Source: Azospirillum sp. B21
GTDB taxonomy: Bacteria; Pseudomonadota; Alphaproteobacteria; Azospirillales; Azospirillaceae
Direction: 5' to 3'
Length of the DNA: 46,877 nucleotides
Assembly (NCBI RefSeq): GCF_008364825.1
Contig: NZ_VTTO01000028.1
Location: 1 to 46,877 of the forward strand
In this document: positions 40,501-46,877 of the stretch, in pieces
Position numbering within the stretch: the first letter of the stretch is position 1
Layout of the letters: each line of letters starts with the position of its first letter
Translations under genes and position numbers: made by a program
Notes under the pieces: generated by a model
The model's input: only the letters and a program-made list of their open reading frames with translations
Database searches by the model: none
What the model was told of the DNA's origin: nothing

Positions 40501-42106
40501 GGCCGAGATTACGGGCCGGTCCCGCCGGGTCGTAACGCTGGCCGATCCGGAAACGGGTCTGCCGACGCGCCAGATCCAATCCCGGAGCGAGGGCGCCCGC
40601 CTCGCCGACATGGAAGCGTTCGCCAACGACAATAAGCGCATTCTGATTTTCAGCAATGCCGCCAACACGGGCGTGGATTTTCACGCGTCCAATCAAATCC
40701 CGAACCGTCGTCTGCGCCGTCATTACGTGCTGCAGGCGGGGTGGAATGCGAAAGAATGCACCCAGGCCCTGGGTCGCACCCACCGCTCCGATCAAGCGCA
40801 GGCCCCGGAATACATCTTGGTCACGACCAATCTTCGCGGCCAACTGCGCTTTATTACGTCCATCGCCCGCCGGCTGGGAGCGCTTGGCGCTCTCACGAAG
40901 GGGCAGCGCGACACCGGCAGCCAAGGGCTGATGTCGGAGCGGGACAATCTGGAAGGCGAATACGGCACGGCGGCAATCAATCAGATCATCCTCGAACTGC
41001 ACATTGGCGGCACGATTGCCGGACTCACCATGGCCGAGTTTGAGCGCAAACTGGGGCTGCGGCTGACCGATAGGGAAGGGAACCTCACTCGCAACAGCTT
41101 CCCTCCGGTGCGCCAATTCCTTAACCGCCTGCTGGCGTTGAAGGTGGCCGACCAGAACGCGCTTTTCGATGAATTCCAAGATCGCCTTGATGAGCACGTT
41201 CAGGCGGCGATTGATGCCGGGATCTATAACCAGGGTGTCGAGGAATACCGGGCGGATCGCATCGAAGTGGTGAGCCCGCCGCGGACTGTGTACGTCGAGC
41301 CGTCGTCCAAGGCGGAAACCTACTACGTTCACCTCCGGGCATGGCACCGCCGCACGCCCCGGTCCTTCCATGCCGTTGCCGACGGACGGATGGGTGGCAA
41401 GCGGCGGGAGGTTACCGGCTTCGTCCGCGAGATCGCCACGGGGGCGGTGTTCGCGGTCGCCACGGCCCGCGCTCGGACCGATGAATCGGGCAACGTGATA
41501 GCGCAAGTCCGGCTTATCGGCCCCTACTCGGAACGCTTCGAGGAAGCTCGTAACCTGTCATCAGCTAAGGCCTTCGCCATCCTGTCCAGCAGCGAAGCCG
41601 AAAGCCTGTGGCTGGAACAGGCAAGGGCGACGAAGGAGCTGCAAGGCTACGATCTGAACCTCATTTGCGGCGTTCTGCTCCCTGTCTGGGACCGCCTGGA
41701 TGCCGGGGGCCGGGTCTTCCGCGTGATCGACGAAACGGGCGCTCAGTACCTTGGTCGCCTGATCCATCCCGGACGCGTGCGTTCCACCCTGGCGAAGCTG
41801 GGCGCCGATCTGAACACGGCCTGGACCCCGGAAGAGGCCATTGACGCGGTTCTTACCGATGTGCGGCTGGATCTGGTGAACGGGTGGAAGCTCAAGCGCG
41901 CCCGCGTCAACGGCGAGTATCGGATCGAGGTCGTTGGGTTCCAGCCGTCGGATATCAAGCGTCTGGCCGACCTTGGCTGCCGGCGCGAAATTGTCCAGTA
42001 CGCGACGCGCCTTTTCGTCCCGACCGCCGATGCGTCGGTGATGACCGCGCTTCTCCGGGTAGCGCCGGTGGCTGAGGACGACGCCGACGCAGCGGAAGCG
42101 GCCTAA
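37574..42106 (+). CDS. Methylase-strawberry notch helicase fusion
   Basis: The 1510-residue protein couples a methylase-like domain with a helicase of the strawberry-notch (SNO) family. Methylase motif I is VFEPSAGNGGLAVHASNAGA (about 275), and motif IV is LMNPPFSR (about 336). Helicase Walker A is GDGTGVGKGREIAAVI (about 560), DESHKMGN (about 668), SATAASE (about 712) and motif VI QALGRTHRSDQAQ (about 1063). Such fusions occur in phages and integrative elements and probably remodel DNA while methylating it; the substrate is unknown. A long C-terminal region follows the helicase, with YHLDAG-like SNO repeats not obvious. It follows a regulon promoter and leads a unit running to the terminator at 44258. 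Confidence 0.88.
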   Translation: MQSAPDFSLVMNRYRSSVGAAVQAGTLPRGFGIEVRCTPAGMFTALNVEVIRCEVLVVDPAHAASPMPVLNTAGEYLRKVLLKLANENAGIVGVVKYRRDLLAQQASTVRTLDASALAAMAWNPPANDSAPDEPPPPASAASDEAMVSGYALLADRLLERITAGAAMSSAELFKLADEAFGGTMGAGAYVAKDAYEASELAMNRHIRANSAVWTLDVDADSAVRIASEIETAAALLPTQTRRDGEMLALQQFSTPPAYAYALAWAAGITAGDVVFEPSAGNGGLAVHASNAGAKVHVNEIANRRKLVLRALGYEPTGENAEQVHNIFAGKLTPTVVLMNPPFSRSIRTGDKKDLSVAGEHVEAALKLLPDGGRLVCITGKNTGAASNRGSWITRIRSKYAVRANLLVGGALYKAHGTSIETRVVVIDKVPANNTAPVIGQADTLEQLIRLLAPVRRTSKVDDDGDGADSRFAAYRPARLDTAKLGLPTPAPHPGKLVESWAMSAVTPPEIWYVPSFPEDVIAEGKISAAQLEVVCYAGQAHAQWLEAHTDGVPWRRAYYIGDGTGVGKGREIAAVILDNWHKGIQRHVWLTKDSTKLLKAAKRDFKALGGDPALVFPLRATPAGEPVKAPHGVMLVSFGELRSNRPGKSRVQQIVDWLGSDFEGVLAMDESHKMGNAMDEKGERGRTKASQTALAGIDIQRLLPKARVVYISATAASEVRNFCFADRLGIYGPGTPFPTKEAFVSRIEAGGVASMEIVARDLKAMGLFSARSLSYADVKFERLVHELAPAQLETYDTLADAWQVVLSNLDAAMDSAGSKSDAGARSAALSAFWGSNQRFWNQVLTSMQLPTAVREMERDIAAGHAVVVQLVNTLEAQQERALSKEGAMEALDDLDLTPRDILMQYLEASFPVHAYEEYTDEEGNTRTRPVIDEAGNRVVCAEAVKMRDDMLARVGFLKVPHGPLEAIIDHFGVETVAEITGRSRRVVTLADPETGLPTRQIQSRSEGARLADMEAFANDNKRILIFSNAANTGVDFHASNQIPNRRLRRHYVLQAGWNAKECTQALGRTHRSDQAQAPEYILVTTNLRGQLRFITSIARRLGALGALTKGQRDTGSQGLMSERDNLEGEYGTAAINQIILELHIGGTIAGLTMAEFERKLGLRLTDREGNLTRNSFPPVRQFLNRLLALKVADQNALFDEFQDRLDEHVQAAIDAGIYNQGVEEYRADRIEVVSPPRTVYVEPSSKAETYYVHLRAWHRRTPRSFHAVADGRMGGKRREVTGFVREIATGAVFAVATARARTDESGNVIAQVRLIGPYSERFEEARNLSSAKAFAILSSSEAESLWLEQARATKELQGYDLNLICGVLLPVWDRLDAGGRVFRVIDETGAQYLGRLIHPGRVRSTLAKLGADLNTAWTPEEAIDAVLTDVRLDLVNGWKLKRARVNGEYRIEVVGFQPSDIKRLADLGCRREIVQYATRLFVPTADASVMTALLRVAPVAEDDADAAEAA

Positions 42107-42115
42107 GTCAGGAAA

Positions 42116-42145
42116 GGAACCTGTCCGGCACTTCGGGCAGGTTCC
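42116..42145 (+). terminator. Hairpin after the strawberry-notch gene
   Basis: GGAACCTGTCCG (42116-42127) pairs with CGGGCAGGTTCC (42134-42145), one G-T pair, with a 6-base loop. No T-run follows, so read-through into the following genes is likely. Confidence 0.5.
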
Positions 42146-42307
42146 GCCGGCTCCCCGAAGGAGCAGGGGAGGGAATCAACTCGCCCCCTCTCCGCCACCT
42201 CCGTCCCTCGAATGTCGCGGTCGAACGCCAGTGCGGCGGGAAGGCGAGGAGGGCAGGGGAGCCGGCCAGGATCGCACCCCGACCCTGGATAGGAATGGAT
42301 ACGAAAC

Positions 42308-43003
42308 ATGGCGACGAACTACGGCCTGGGGCAGGCCAGCGGGCCTGAGCTACGAGCCCTGCGCAAGGCACTTGGGATCGAATCCCAGCTTGGCATGGCG
42401 GCGCTGTTGCACTTCCTGGGCGGCACACCGGTAGCGCGGTCCACGATCAGCCGTCAGGAGAGGCTTGCCGCCGCGTCATCGACAGAGCTGGTCGCGTTCC
42501 TACGCTTCCTCGCCCTGGTCAGGCCCAAGCCTCCGGCAGAGGGGGTGAGGTCAACCGAGCCGCCGCTTCCAACTCTCGACGGCTTCCTCGAATGCCGGCT
42601 GGGGGCCTCCCGGTCGGACACCGACGCCGGAACCATCGAACAGGCCGCAGCGGACTGGCGCGAACTCCTGCTTTCGCATCTGCGCTTGGGACGCGCTCTG
42701 CCGGTGGAGTTGCTGGATGGGCAGGAAGACCACGATTTCATCGTGCGGCTCATCCAGGCCGCGCCCGGCGTCGCGGCACAACACCTTCTCCGGCTGGGGT
42801 ACGGGCCGGAACCGTCATCACACCCGAGGTTCAACCATGCTCACGAGCAACTTGATCTGTCCTCAGTGCCGGCGTCCGTACAAGACGGAGGACGGATTGC
42901 GCCGGCACCTGGAGGAGCGGCACCGGGCTCTGGTGCTGGACGAGGACATCCCCGAGATCACCGGCCGCAGCTTCATCTTCGAGGATCAGATCTACGATGT
43001 TGA
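42308..43003 (+). CDS. Possible HTH protein, 3' end uncertain
   Basis: The N-terminal half looks like a small HTH protein (GPELRALRKALGIESQLGMAALLHFLGGTPVARSTISRQERL), followed by LAAASSTELVAFLRFLALVRP. A further helical part includes QAAADWRELLLSHLRLGRALPVELLDGQEDHDFIVRLIQAAP. The frame stays open to 43003 and overlaps the zinc-finger gene at 42837 by 167 bases. The overlapping tail is Gly/Arg/Pro-rich and not convincing. The real end is probably near 42837 but lacks a stop there, so a frameshift or an unusually long overlap is possible. The ATG has AGGAATGG upstream. Confidence 0.5.
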   Translation: MATNYGLGQASGPELRALRKALGIESQLGMAALLHFLGGTPVARSTISRQERLAAASSTELVAFLRFLALVRPKPPAEGVRSTEPPLPTLDGFLECRLGASRSDTDAGTIEQAAADWRELLLSHLRLGRALPVELLDGQEDHDFIVRLIQAAPGVAAQHLLRLGYGPEPSSHPRFNHAHEQLDLSSVPASVQDGGRIAPAPGGAAPGSGAGRGHPRDHRPQLHLRGSDLRC

Positions 43004-43313
43004 GGGCTTGCTGGCGCTGGTGCGCTCCGCACCGTCCAAGTTCCCCCCTGAGCTGGTCCCATTGGATCAGGCGCTGCTGACCCATGTCGCCCTCTTCGAG
43101 CGCGATGAACGCCGGATCGCCACCATGACACCCGCCGAAGCTGAGGTGCCGATCCTCACCGTCGGCATGGCAGGCGGCACCACGCAGGTCATCGACGGCC
43201 TGCATCGCATTCACCGACGGCACCGCGACGGAAAGAGGGACATAGCGATGGTGTTCGTTCCTCACGCGGTCGCCCAACCCTTCATCCACCCGCGCCCCCG
43301 CCGTGGCGCGTGA
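42837..43313 (+). CDS. C2H2 zinc-finger protein with a ParB-like DGxHR motif
   Basis: The 158-residue protein starts with a single C2H2 finger, ICPQCRRPYKTEDGLRRHLEERH. The C-terminal half resembles the ParB/sulfiredoxin fold: VPILTVGMAGGTTQVIDGLHRIHRRHRDGKRDIAMVFVP, where VIDGLHR matches the DGxHR-type nucleotide-binding/nuclease motif. The pairing of one eukaryotic-looking finger with this fold is unusual and points to DNA binding plus nucleotide handling. The assignment is by motif only. It lies in the unit headed by the strawberry-notch gene. Confidence 0.65.
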   Translation: MLTSNLICPQCRRPYKTEDGLRRHLEERHRALVLDEDIPEITGRSFIFEDQIYDVEGLLALVRSAPSKFPPELVPLDQALLTHVALFERDERRIATMTPAEAEVPILTVGMAGGTTQVIDGLHRIHRRHRDGKRDIAMVFVPHAVAQPFIHPRPRRGA

Positions 43314-43332
43314 GCATCAAGGAGATCTGTCG

Positions 43333-43749
43333 TTGTCCAGCTTAAACACCGAGAACGCCATGCGCCCGTTCGAAGACGATCTGGCCGCCCTGCTGGCCGC
43401 ACTGTCCGGTTACGGCAGCTTCGTGCACGAGATGATCGGGGATGCAGGGGAGGGACTCTGGGCCGGCACCGAACGCCCTGGCCCTGAGAAGCTGTTCGCC
43501 TTCGAGGTCCACAATGCCGCCGGCGACCGCTGGCTCGCTCTGCTGGTCTGGAAGGATCACGCCGACGGCGGCATCACCGGCGCCCTGGTGCGCTCCGCAG
43601 ACGTGCCGATCCAATACGAGGACGAGGAGGTGACACTGGGCCAGCTGGCCGTCCGACATCGCCTGTCCAAATCGACAAGGCCCCAGTGGGATGACGTCCT
43701 CGACCTTGCCGACGAGCTGATCGCGCCGCCTGACGCCAAAACCCCCTGA
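43333..43749 (+). CDS. Unknown 138-residue protein
   Basis: The protein starts at a TTG with a strong AAGGAG site 9 bases upstream; an ATG at 43360 would give 129 residues. Part of it is beta-rich (KLFAFEVHNAAGDRWLALLVWKDHADGGITGALVRSADVPIQYEDEEVTLGQLAVRH), followed by a C-terminal helical tail. No family is recognised. Confidence 0.6.
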   Translation: MSSLNTENAMRPFEDDLAALLAALSGYGSFVHEMIGDAGEGLWAGTERPGPEKLFAFEVHNAAGDRWLALLVWKDHADGGITGALVRSADVPIQYEDEEVTLGQLAVRHRLSKSTRPQWDDVLDLADELIAPPDAKTP

Positions 43750-43851
43750 ACGATGACCGACCGGAAAGGCGATGATTTCCGCTGCCTTTCTCCGGCGCGC
43801 AGGCGAAGCCTTCTACCGTATCGTCGTGGCTCGACACTCGGGAGCGCGCCG

Positions 43852-44232
43852 ATGAGGAAATCCCTCGCCAACCCAATCAGCGAAGCCCACGCCCGTGGCC
43901 AAGTCACAGCACTTCTGAAGGGCACCTTTCACCGGGAGCGCCCCGCTGATGCCGAGTTGGTCCAGTACCTGTCGGCCGAGATCGCTGGGTCAATCTGGCG
44001 CCAGTACGAGATCGGCCCCTTTCAGTGGCAGGCGAAGCATCTGCGCTGGTTTCTGCGCGATGGGACGGCAGAGCTGAGCATGGATGATCGGCACACGTAC
44101 TACCTGACCGTCGAACGGGTGTCCCAGGCCCTTGGCAAATGGGGTCGCTGGGAGGATGACCTCGCCTCCGGGCCTTGGGCAATCCCGCCCGCTGCGCTCG
44201 TCCAGCCGGCGTTATCGCAGCCTGCTGTATAG
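43852..44232 (+). CDS. Unknown 126-residue protein
   Basis: The protein begins at an ATG with GGGAGC upstream; 33 extra residues from 43753 look non-coding. It is helical with several Trp (SAEIAGSIWRQYEIGPFQWQAKHLRWFLRDGTAELSMDDRHTYYLTVERVSQALGKWGRWEDDLASGPW). No family is recognised. It is the last gene before a strong terminator. Confidence 0.62.
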   Translation: MRKSLANPISEAHARGQVTALLKGTFHRERPADAELVQYLSAEIAGSIWRQYEIGPFQWQAKHLRWFLRDGTAELSMDDRHTYYLTVERVSQALGKWGRWEDDLASGPWAIPPAALVQPALSQPAV

Positions 44233-44257
44233 AATTCCACGCCGTCCTCGTTAGACT

Positions 44258-44291
44258 TGGGCCGCTGACTTCATGCAGCGGCCCATTTTTT
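44258..44291 (+). terminator. Strong intrinsic terminator
   Basis: TGGGCCGCTG (44258-44267) and CAGCGGCCCA (44276-44285) form a perfect 10-bp stem with an 8-base loop, followed by TTTTTT (44286-44291). This ends the strawberry-notch unit. Confidence 0.85.
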
Positions 44292-44332
44292 ATCGCATGG
44301 CGAAGCTACATCTGGAATAGTGTCGGTTCATT

Positions 44333-44378
44333 ATGCGATGTCGCATGAGTGGCGTTTATTTCCATAACAAAAGTTATG
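44333..44378 (+). promoter_or_regulatory. Two dyads upstream of the AT-rich gene
   Basis: ATGCGA-TG-TCGCAT (44333-44346) and CATAAC-AAAA-GTTATG (44363-44378) are two separate dyads in an AT-rich leader. Either could be an operator or a hairpin affecting translation of the gene that starts at 44405. Confidence 0.5.
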
Positions 44379-44404
44379 TGTGTTCTATTTCCACGTTGGA
44401 GGTG

Positions 44405-44926
44405 ATGGTGGCATTGCGGCTCTTTGTGTTACCGGCTCTGCTAATCGCAGCGAGTATTCCTCACGCGCTCGCCGACGGATACGCAAAGGAGTATTTGCAG
44501 CGTGTGCGCCCTGGAATGTCGGAAGCGGATGTTCGCAGAGTACTTTCGGAAATTCCTTGTGATGAAGTTATAGAGCGGCTGCATCAAGACAGCGTGAATG
44601 GCAAGACACAAGACCGCCTTAGTTTACGATGTGTCGTGCGTTACCTATACTCTCCTTACAGCGTCGATTTCTCCCCATTGTCAAAGGGGCGGAAGGCTCA
44701 GTCGATCAGGTATTTTTGGATAGATGTTAGAGACGAAGATATGATTGCCGCTGAGGTCGCAGAGACCATTGGCCTGCCGATGGTAAAAAAGGAATGGCAG
44801 AATACGTTAGGTAAAATATACCCGTGCTGGTTCTTTGAGAATAATGCCATCAGAGCGCCTCTATGTCATAACAGCGAAGATCAAGGGTATCGGGTATGGC
44901 ACTTGGGTTACATAGCAAAGCGCTAG
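44405..44926 (+). CDS. AT-rich secreted protein, unknown function
   Basis: The 173-residue protein has a signal peptide (MVALRLFVLPALLIAASIPHALA) and a mature domain opening with DGYAKEYLQRVRPGMSEADVRRVLSEIPCDEVIE, which recalls the SmpA/OmlA-type pattern. Five or so Cys are present (IPCDEV, LRCVVR, YPCWF, PLCHN). The gene has a visibly lower GC content and more A/T-ending codons than the rest of the window. It also has its own leader after a terminator, suggesting separate acquisition. The ATG at 44405 overlaps GGAGG closely; a GTG at 44408 has better spacing. Confidence 0.62.
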   Translation: MVALRLFVLPALLIAASIPHALADGYAKEYLQRVRPGMSEADVRRVLSEIPCDEVIERLHQDSVNGKTQDRLSLRCVVRYLYSPYSVDFSPLSKGRKAQSIRYFWIDVRDEDMIAAEVAETIGLPMVKKEWQNTLGKIYPCWFFENNAIRAPLCHNSEDQGYRVWHLGYIAKR

Positions 44927-45027
44927 ACCGGTGGCGCATGACCAAAAACAAGACCTTTGTGCGCATCGATCGGCAGACCTAGCTACAGTATAGTCGCATC
45001 AGCAACCAATCTATGATGGAGCACTTG

Positions 45028-45246
45028 ATGCGCCTGTTTGGGGTTAAGGGTTTTCCAGCGGGCTCAGAGATCCCCACCGTCGTCTGGCACGTTCGAGCCA
45101 TGTCGGCCGATCGAGCGATTCAACTGGTGGAGGGGCTGCCAGACGCTGCCGGCCTGCGCCTCGTGGCCGTCGATACCGGCTGTGGCCTGCCGGTCGAAAG
45201 CGTTAGCCAAACCATGCCATGGCCGTGGCCCGACAAAGCAGCCTGA
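45028..45246 (+). CDS. Unknown 72-residue protein
   Basis: The small soluble protein begins MRLFGVKGFPAGSEIPTVVWHVRAMSADRAIQLVEGLPDAAGLRLVAVDTG; ATGs at 45013 and 45016 lack a ribosome site, whereas 45028 has GGAG 7 bases upstream. It may have a ferredoxin-like beta-alpha-beta fold. It converges with the dnaE2 fragment, 12 bases apart. Confidence 0.5.
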   Translation: MRLFGVKGFPAGSEIPTVVWHVRAMSADRAIQLVEGLPDAAGLRLVAVDTGCGLPVESVSQTMPWPWPDKAA

Positions 45247-45258
45247 ACCTTGGTGACG

Positions 45259-46800
45259 CTACACCCGTGCAGGCCTGCCGGCAGGCTGCGTCGGCATCTC
45301 CCTACTTCCAACCGACCGCAGTAGGTCCGTTTGATCGACCAGTTGCTCCGCGATCAGGTGGATGACCTCGCCCTCGATCTGCACGCGGCCCTTCACCGCT
45401 AGCATGCTGGCTCCGAGGATAATGCGCCGCCGCTGCTCGAAGAGCTTCTTCCAAACAACGATGTTCGCGACGCCGGTTTCATCTTCGAGCGTCAGGAACA
45501 ACACCCCGTTGGCCGATCCCGGCCGCTGCCGGACCAGCACCAGTCCAGACACCGTCACTCTGCGTCCATCCCGCGTGCGAGCGAGATCGGCGCAGGGGAT
45601 GATGCCCTGCCCTCTCAGGTCCTGGCGCAGGAGAGCGACGGGATGGCTGCGCAGGCTCAAGCCCGTCATCGTGTAGTCCTCGACCACCTCCCTGCCCTCG
45701 CTCATCGGCCTGAGGGTGACCTCCGGCTCCACCACCTCTTGCGCATCCCCGGCGGCCGCGAAGAGCGGCAGGGCCTCATCCCGGAGCGCCCGGATGGCCC
45801 AAGCAGCCTCTCGACGCGTAAGCCCCATACCGGCGAAGCCATCGGCGGCCGCCAGTTGGCGTAGTGCCGCGACCGGCACACCCGCCCGGCGCCATAGGTC
45901 CTCAACGTCGCCATAGGGACGGTCCTCGCGGGCGGCGACGATCCCAGCGCCGGCGGCGTTGGCCAACCCTCTCACCAGCCGGAGTCCGAGGCGGACGGCC
46001 AACCTGCCCTGCCCCGCTGGCTCCAACGTGCAGTCCCAACGCGAGGAGTTGACGTCGACCGGCCGGACCTCGACGCCGTGGTCGTGCGCGTCCCGAACGA
46101 TCTGCGCCGGCGCATAGAAGCCCATGGGCTGAGCGTTCAGCAGGGCGCAGGTGAAGATTTCGGGATGGTGGCACTTCATCCAGCTGCTGGCATAGGCGAT
46201 CAGCGCGAAGCTCGCTGCGTGGCTTTCCGGGAAACCATAGGACCCGAACCCCTCCAACTGCTTGAAGGTACCCTCGGCAAACTCCCGGCTGTAGCCGCGC
46301 GCCACCATGCCGTCGACCAGCTTGCTCGAAAATTTGCTGACACCACCCGTGAGCTTAAAGGTCGCCATAGCCCGCCGCAGCTGGTCAGCCTCGCCGGGCG
46401 TGAAGCCGGCGCATTCGATGGCCACCCGCATCGCCTGCTCCTGGAAGAGCGGAACGCCAAGCGTCGATCCCAGGACCGCTTTGAGCTCGGGCGTGGGATA
46501 GTCCACCGGCTCCAGCCCCTCGCGGCGGCGCAGGTAGGGGTGCACCATGTCGCCCTGGATCGGACCGGGCCGGACGATCGCCACCTGGATGACCAAGTCG
46601 TAGAAGGTCCGCGGCTTGATCCGCGGCAGCATGGCCATCTGGGCGCGGCTTTCGATCTGGAAGACGCCCAGTGTGTCGGCCTTCCTGATCATCGCGTAGG
46701 TCGACGGGTCCTCAGCTGGAATGCCCGCCAAGTCCATGCGGATGCCCTTGTGCTCCTCCAGCAGCTCGAAGGCCCAGCGCATGCAGCCGAGCATCCCCAG
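45259..46800 (-). pseudogene. dnaE2: DnaE2 (ImuC) error-prone polymerase, C-terminal half
   Basis: About 513 residues of a protein normally near 1100 remain. They begin at LGMLGCMRWAFELL (end of the palm/start of fingers) and include KADTLGVFQIESRAQM, IVRPGPIQGDMVHPYLRRREG, FQEQAMRVAIECAGFTPGEADQLRRAMA, the helix-hairpin-helix region and the OB fold (VTVSGLVLVRQRPGSANGVLFLTLEDETGVANIVVWKKLFE). DnaE2 works with ImuA/ImuB in SOS mutagenesis. The PHP and catalytic part is cut off by the 75-bp repeat. The right end of the gene is intact and ends with a TAG. An apparent start at 46857 lies inside the repeat and is not native. Confidence 0.9.
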
Positions 46801-46875
46801 CGGCATCGTCACATTAACTTGATCGAGACCAAGAAGGCGGCTGCAGCAGCCCGCCAACGCCCATCAGGCCATCTT
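46801..46875 (-). repeat. Right terminal inverted repeat (probable IS end)
   Basis: It is the exact reverse complement of positions 1-75, ending where native DnaE2 coding starts. The outermost two bases (46876-46877) have no counterpart at the left end. See the left copy. Confidence 0.75.
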
Positions 46876-46877
46876 GC

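Noticed and set aside
40031..41506. 491-codon minus-strand frame inside the strawberry-notch gene
   Set aside because: It is antisense to well-supported coding sequence and lacks family motifs.
1..46877. CRISPR arrays, tRNA or rRNA genes
   Set aside because: No regularly spaced direct repeats with unique spacers and no recognisable tRNA or rRNA sequence were seen by eye.

Overview
The window is high-GC DNA with the protein content of an alphaproteobacterium, most likely of the Azospirillum/Rhodospirillales type. The support is a Ros/MucR zinc-finger regulator, a DnaE2 (ImuC) polymerase fragment, alphaproteobacterial-style copper genes and an IS21 element. Genus is an inference. The two window ends carry the same 75 bp in inverted orientation. 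Each copy cuts into a gene (cusA on the left, dnaE2 on the right), so the window is probably bounded by two copies of one insertion sequence.

Region 1 (76-10121) is a copper-handling cluster, all on the plus strand. It holds the end of a CusA-type RND pump, a CusF-like chaperone, a membrane protein, a P1B-type Cu-ATPase, a 41-residue membrane peptide, two paralogous Cys/Met-rich secreted proteins, a Met-rich Spy/CpxP-like protein, a DUF2933 membrane protein, a Tat-exported multicopper oxidase, a DUF411 protein, a membrane-anchored cytochrome c and a SCO1/SenC protein. Together they would oxidise, bind, chaperone and export periplasmic copper.

Region 2 (10122-12925) is a mobile-element scar. 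It has a block of GTCTCA direct repeats, a left-truncated IS21-family istA with an intact istB, four tandem repeats at the IS21 right end, and the tail of an interrupted gene.

Region 3 (13023-45246) is an accessory island of phage/ICE character. It includes a three-gene minus-strand operon (phage-type C5 cytosine methyltransferase, unknown protein, HTH protein) divergent from an unknown gene across three copies of a 15-bp palindrome. It also has a DndC-family protein with no other dnd genes, a second PAPS-reductase-like protein, an NPPF-type methyltransferase, a TumE/TumA-like toxin-antitoxin pair, RecD2-like and Dda/Pif1-like helicases, a Ros/MucR regulator, a HEPN-like protein paired with a small lipoprotein, an XF1762-like acyltransferase-fold protein, a 1510-residue methylase/strawberry-notch helicase, a C2H2 finger/ParB-like protein and many unknowns.

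The most striking feature is a near-identical promoter element, TGCGCTSTGTACGATA, 35-47 nt upstream of five separate plus-strand transcription units (17114, 27885, 31965, 34432 and 37574). Several of these also share a TTCCCCA box. The two sulfurtransferase-type PP-loop proteins, the giant helicase-methylase and two blocks of unknown genes therefore look like one regulon. Its likely role is DNA modification or anti-defence by a mobile element, but that role is inferred.

Region 4 (45259-46800) is the C-terminal half of dnaE2 on the minus strand, truncated by the right-end repeat.
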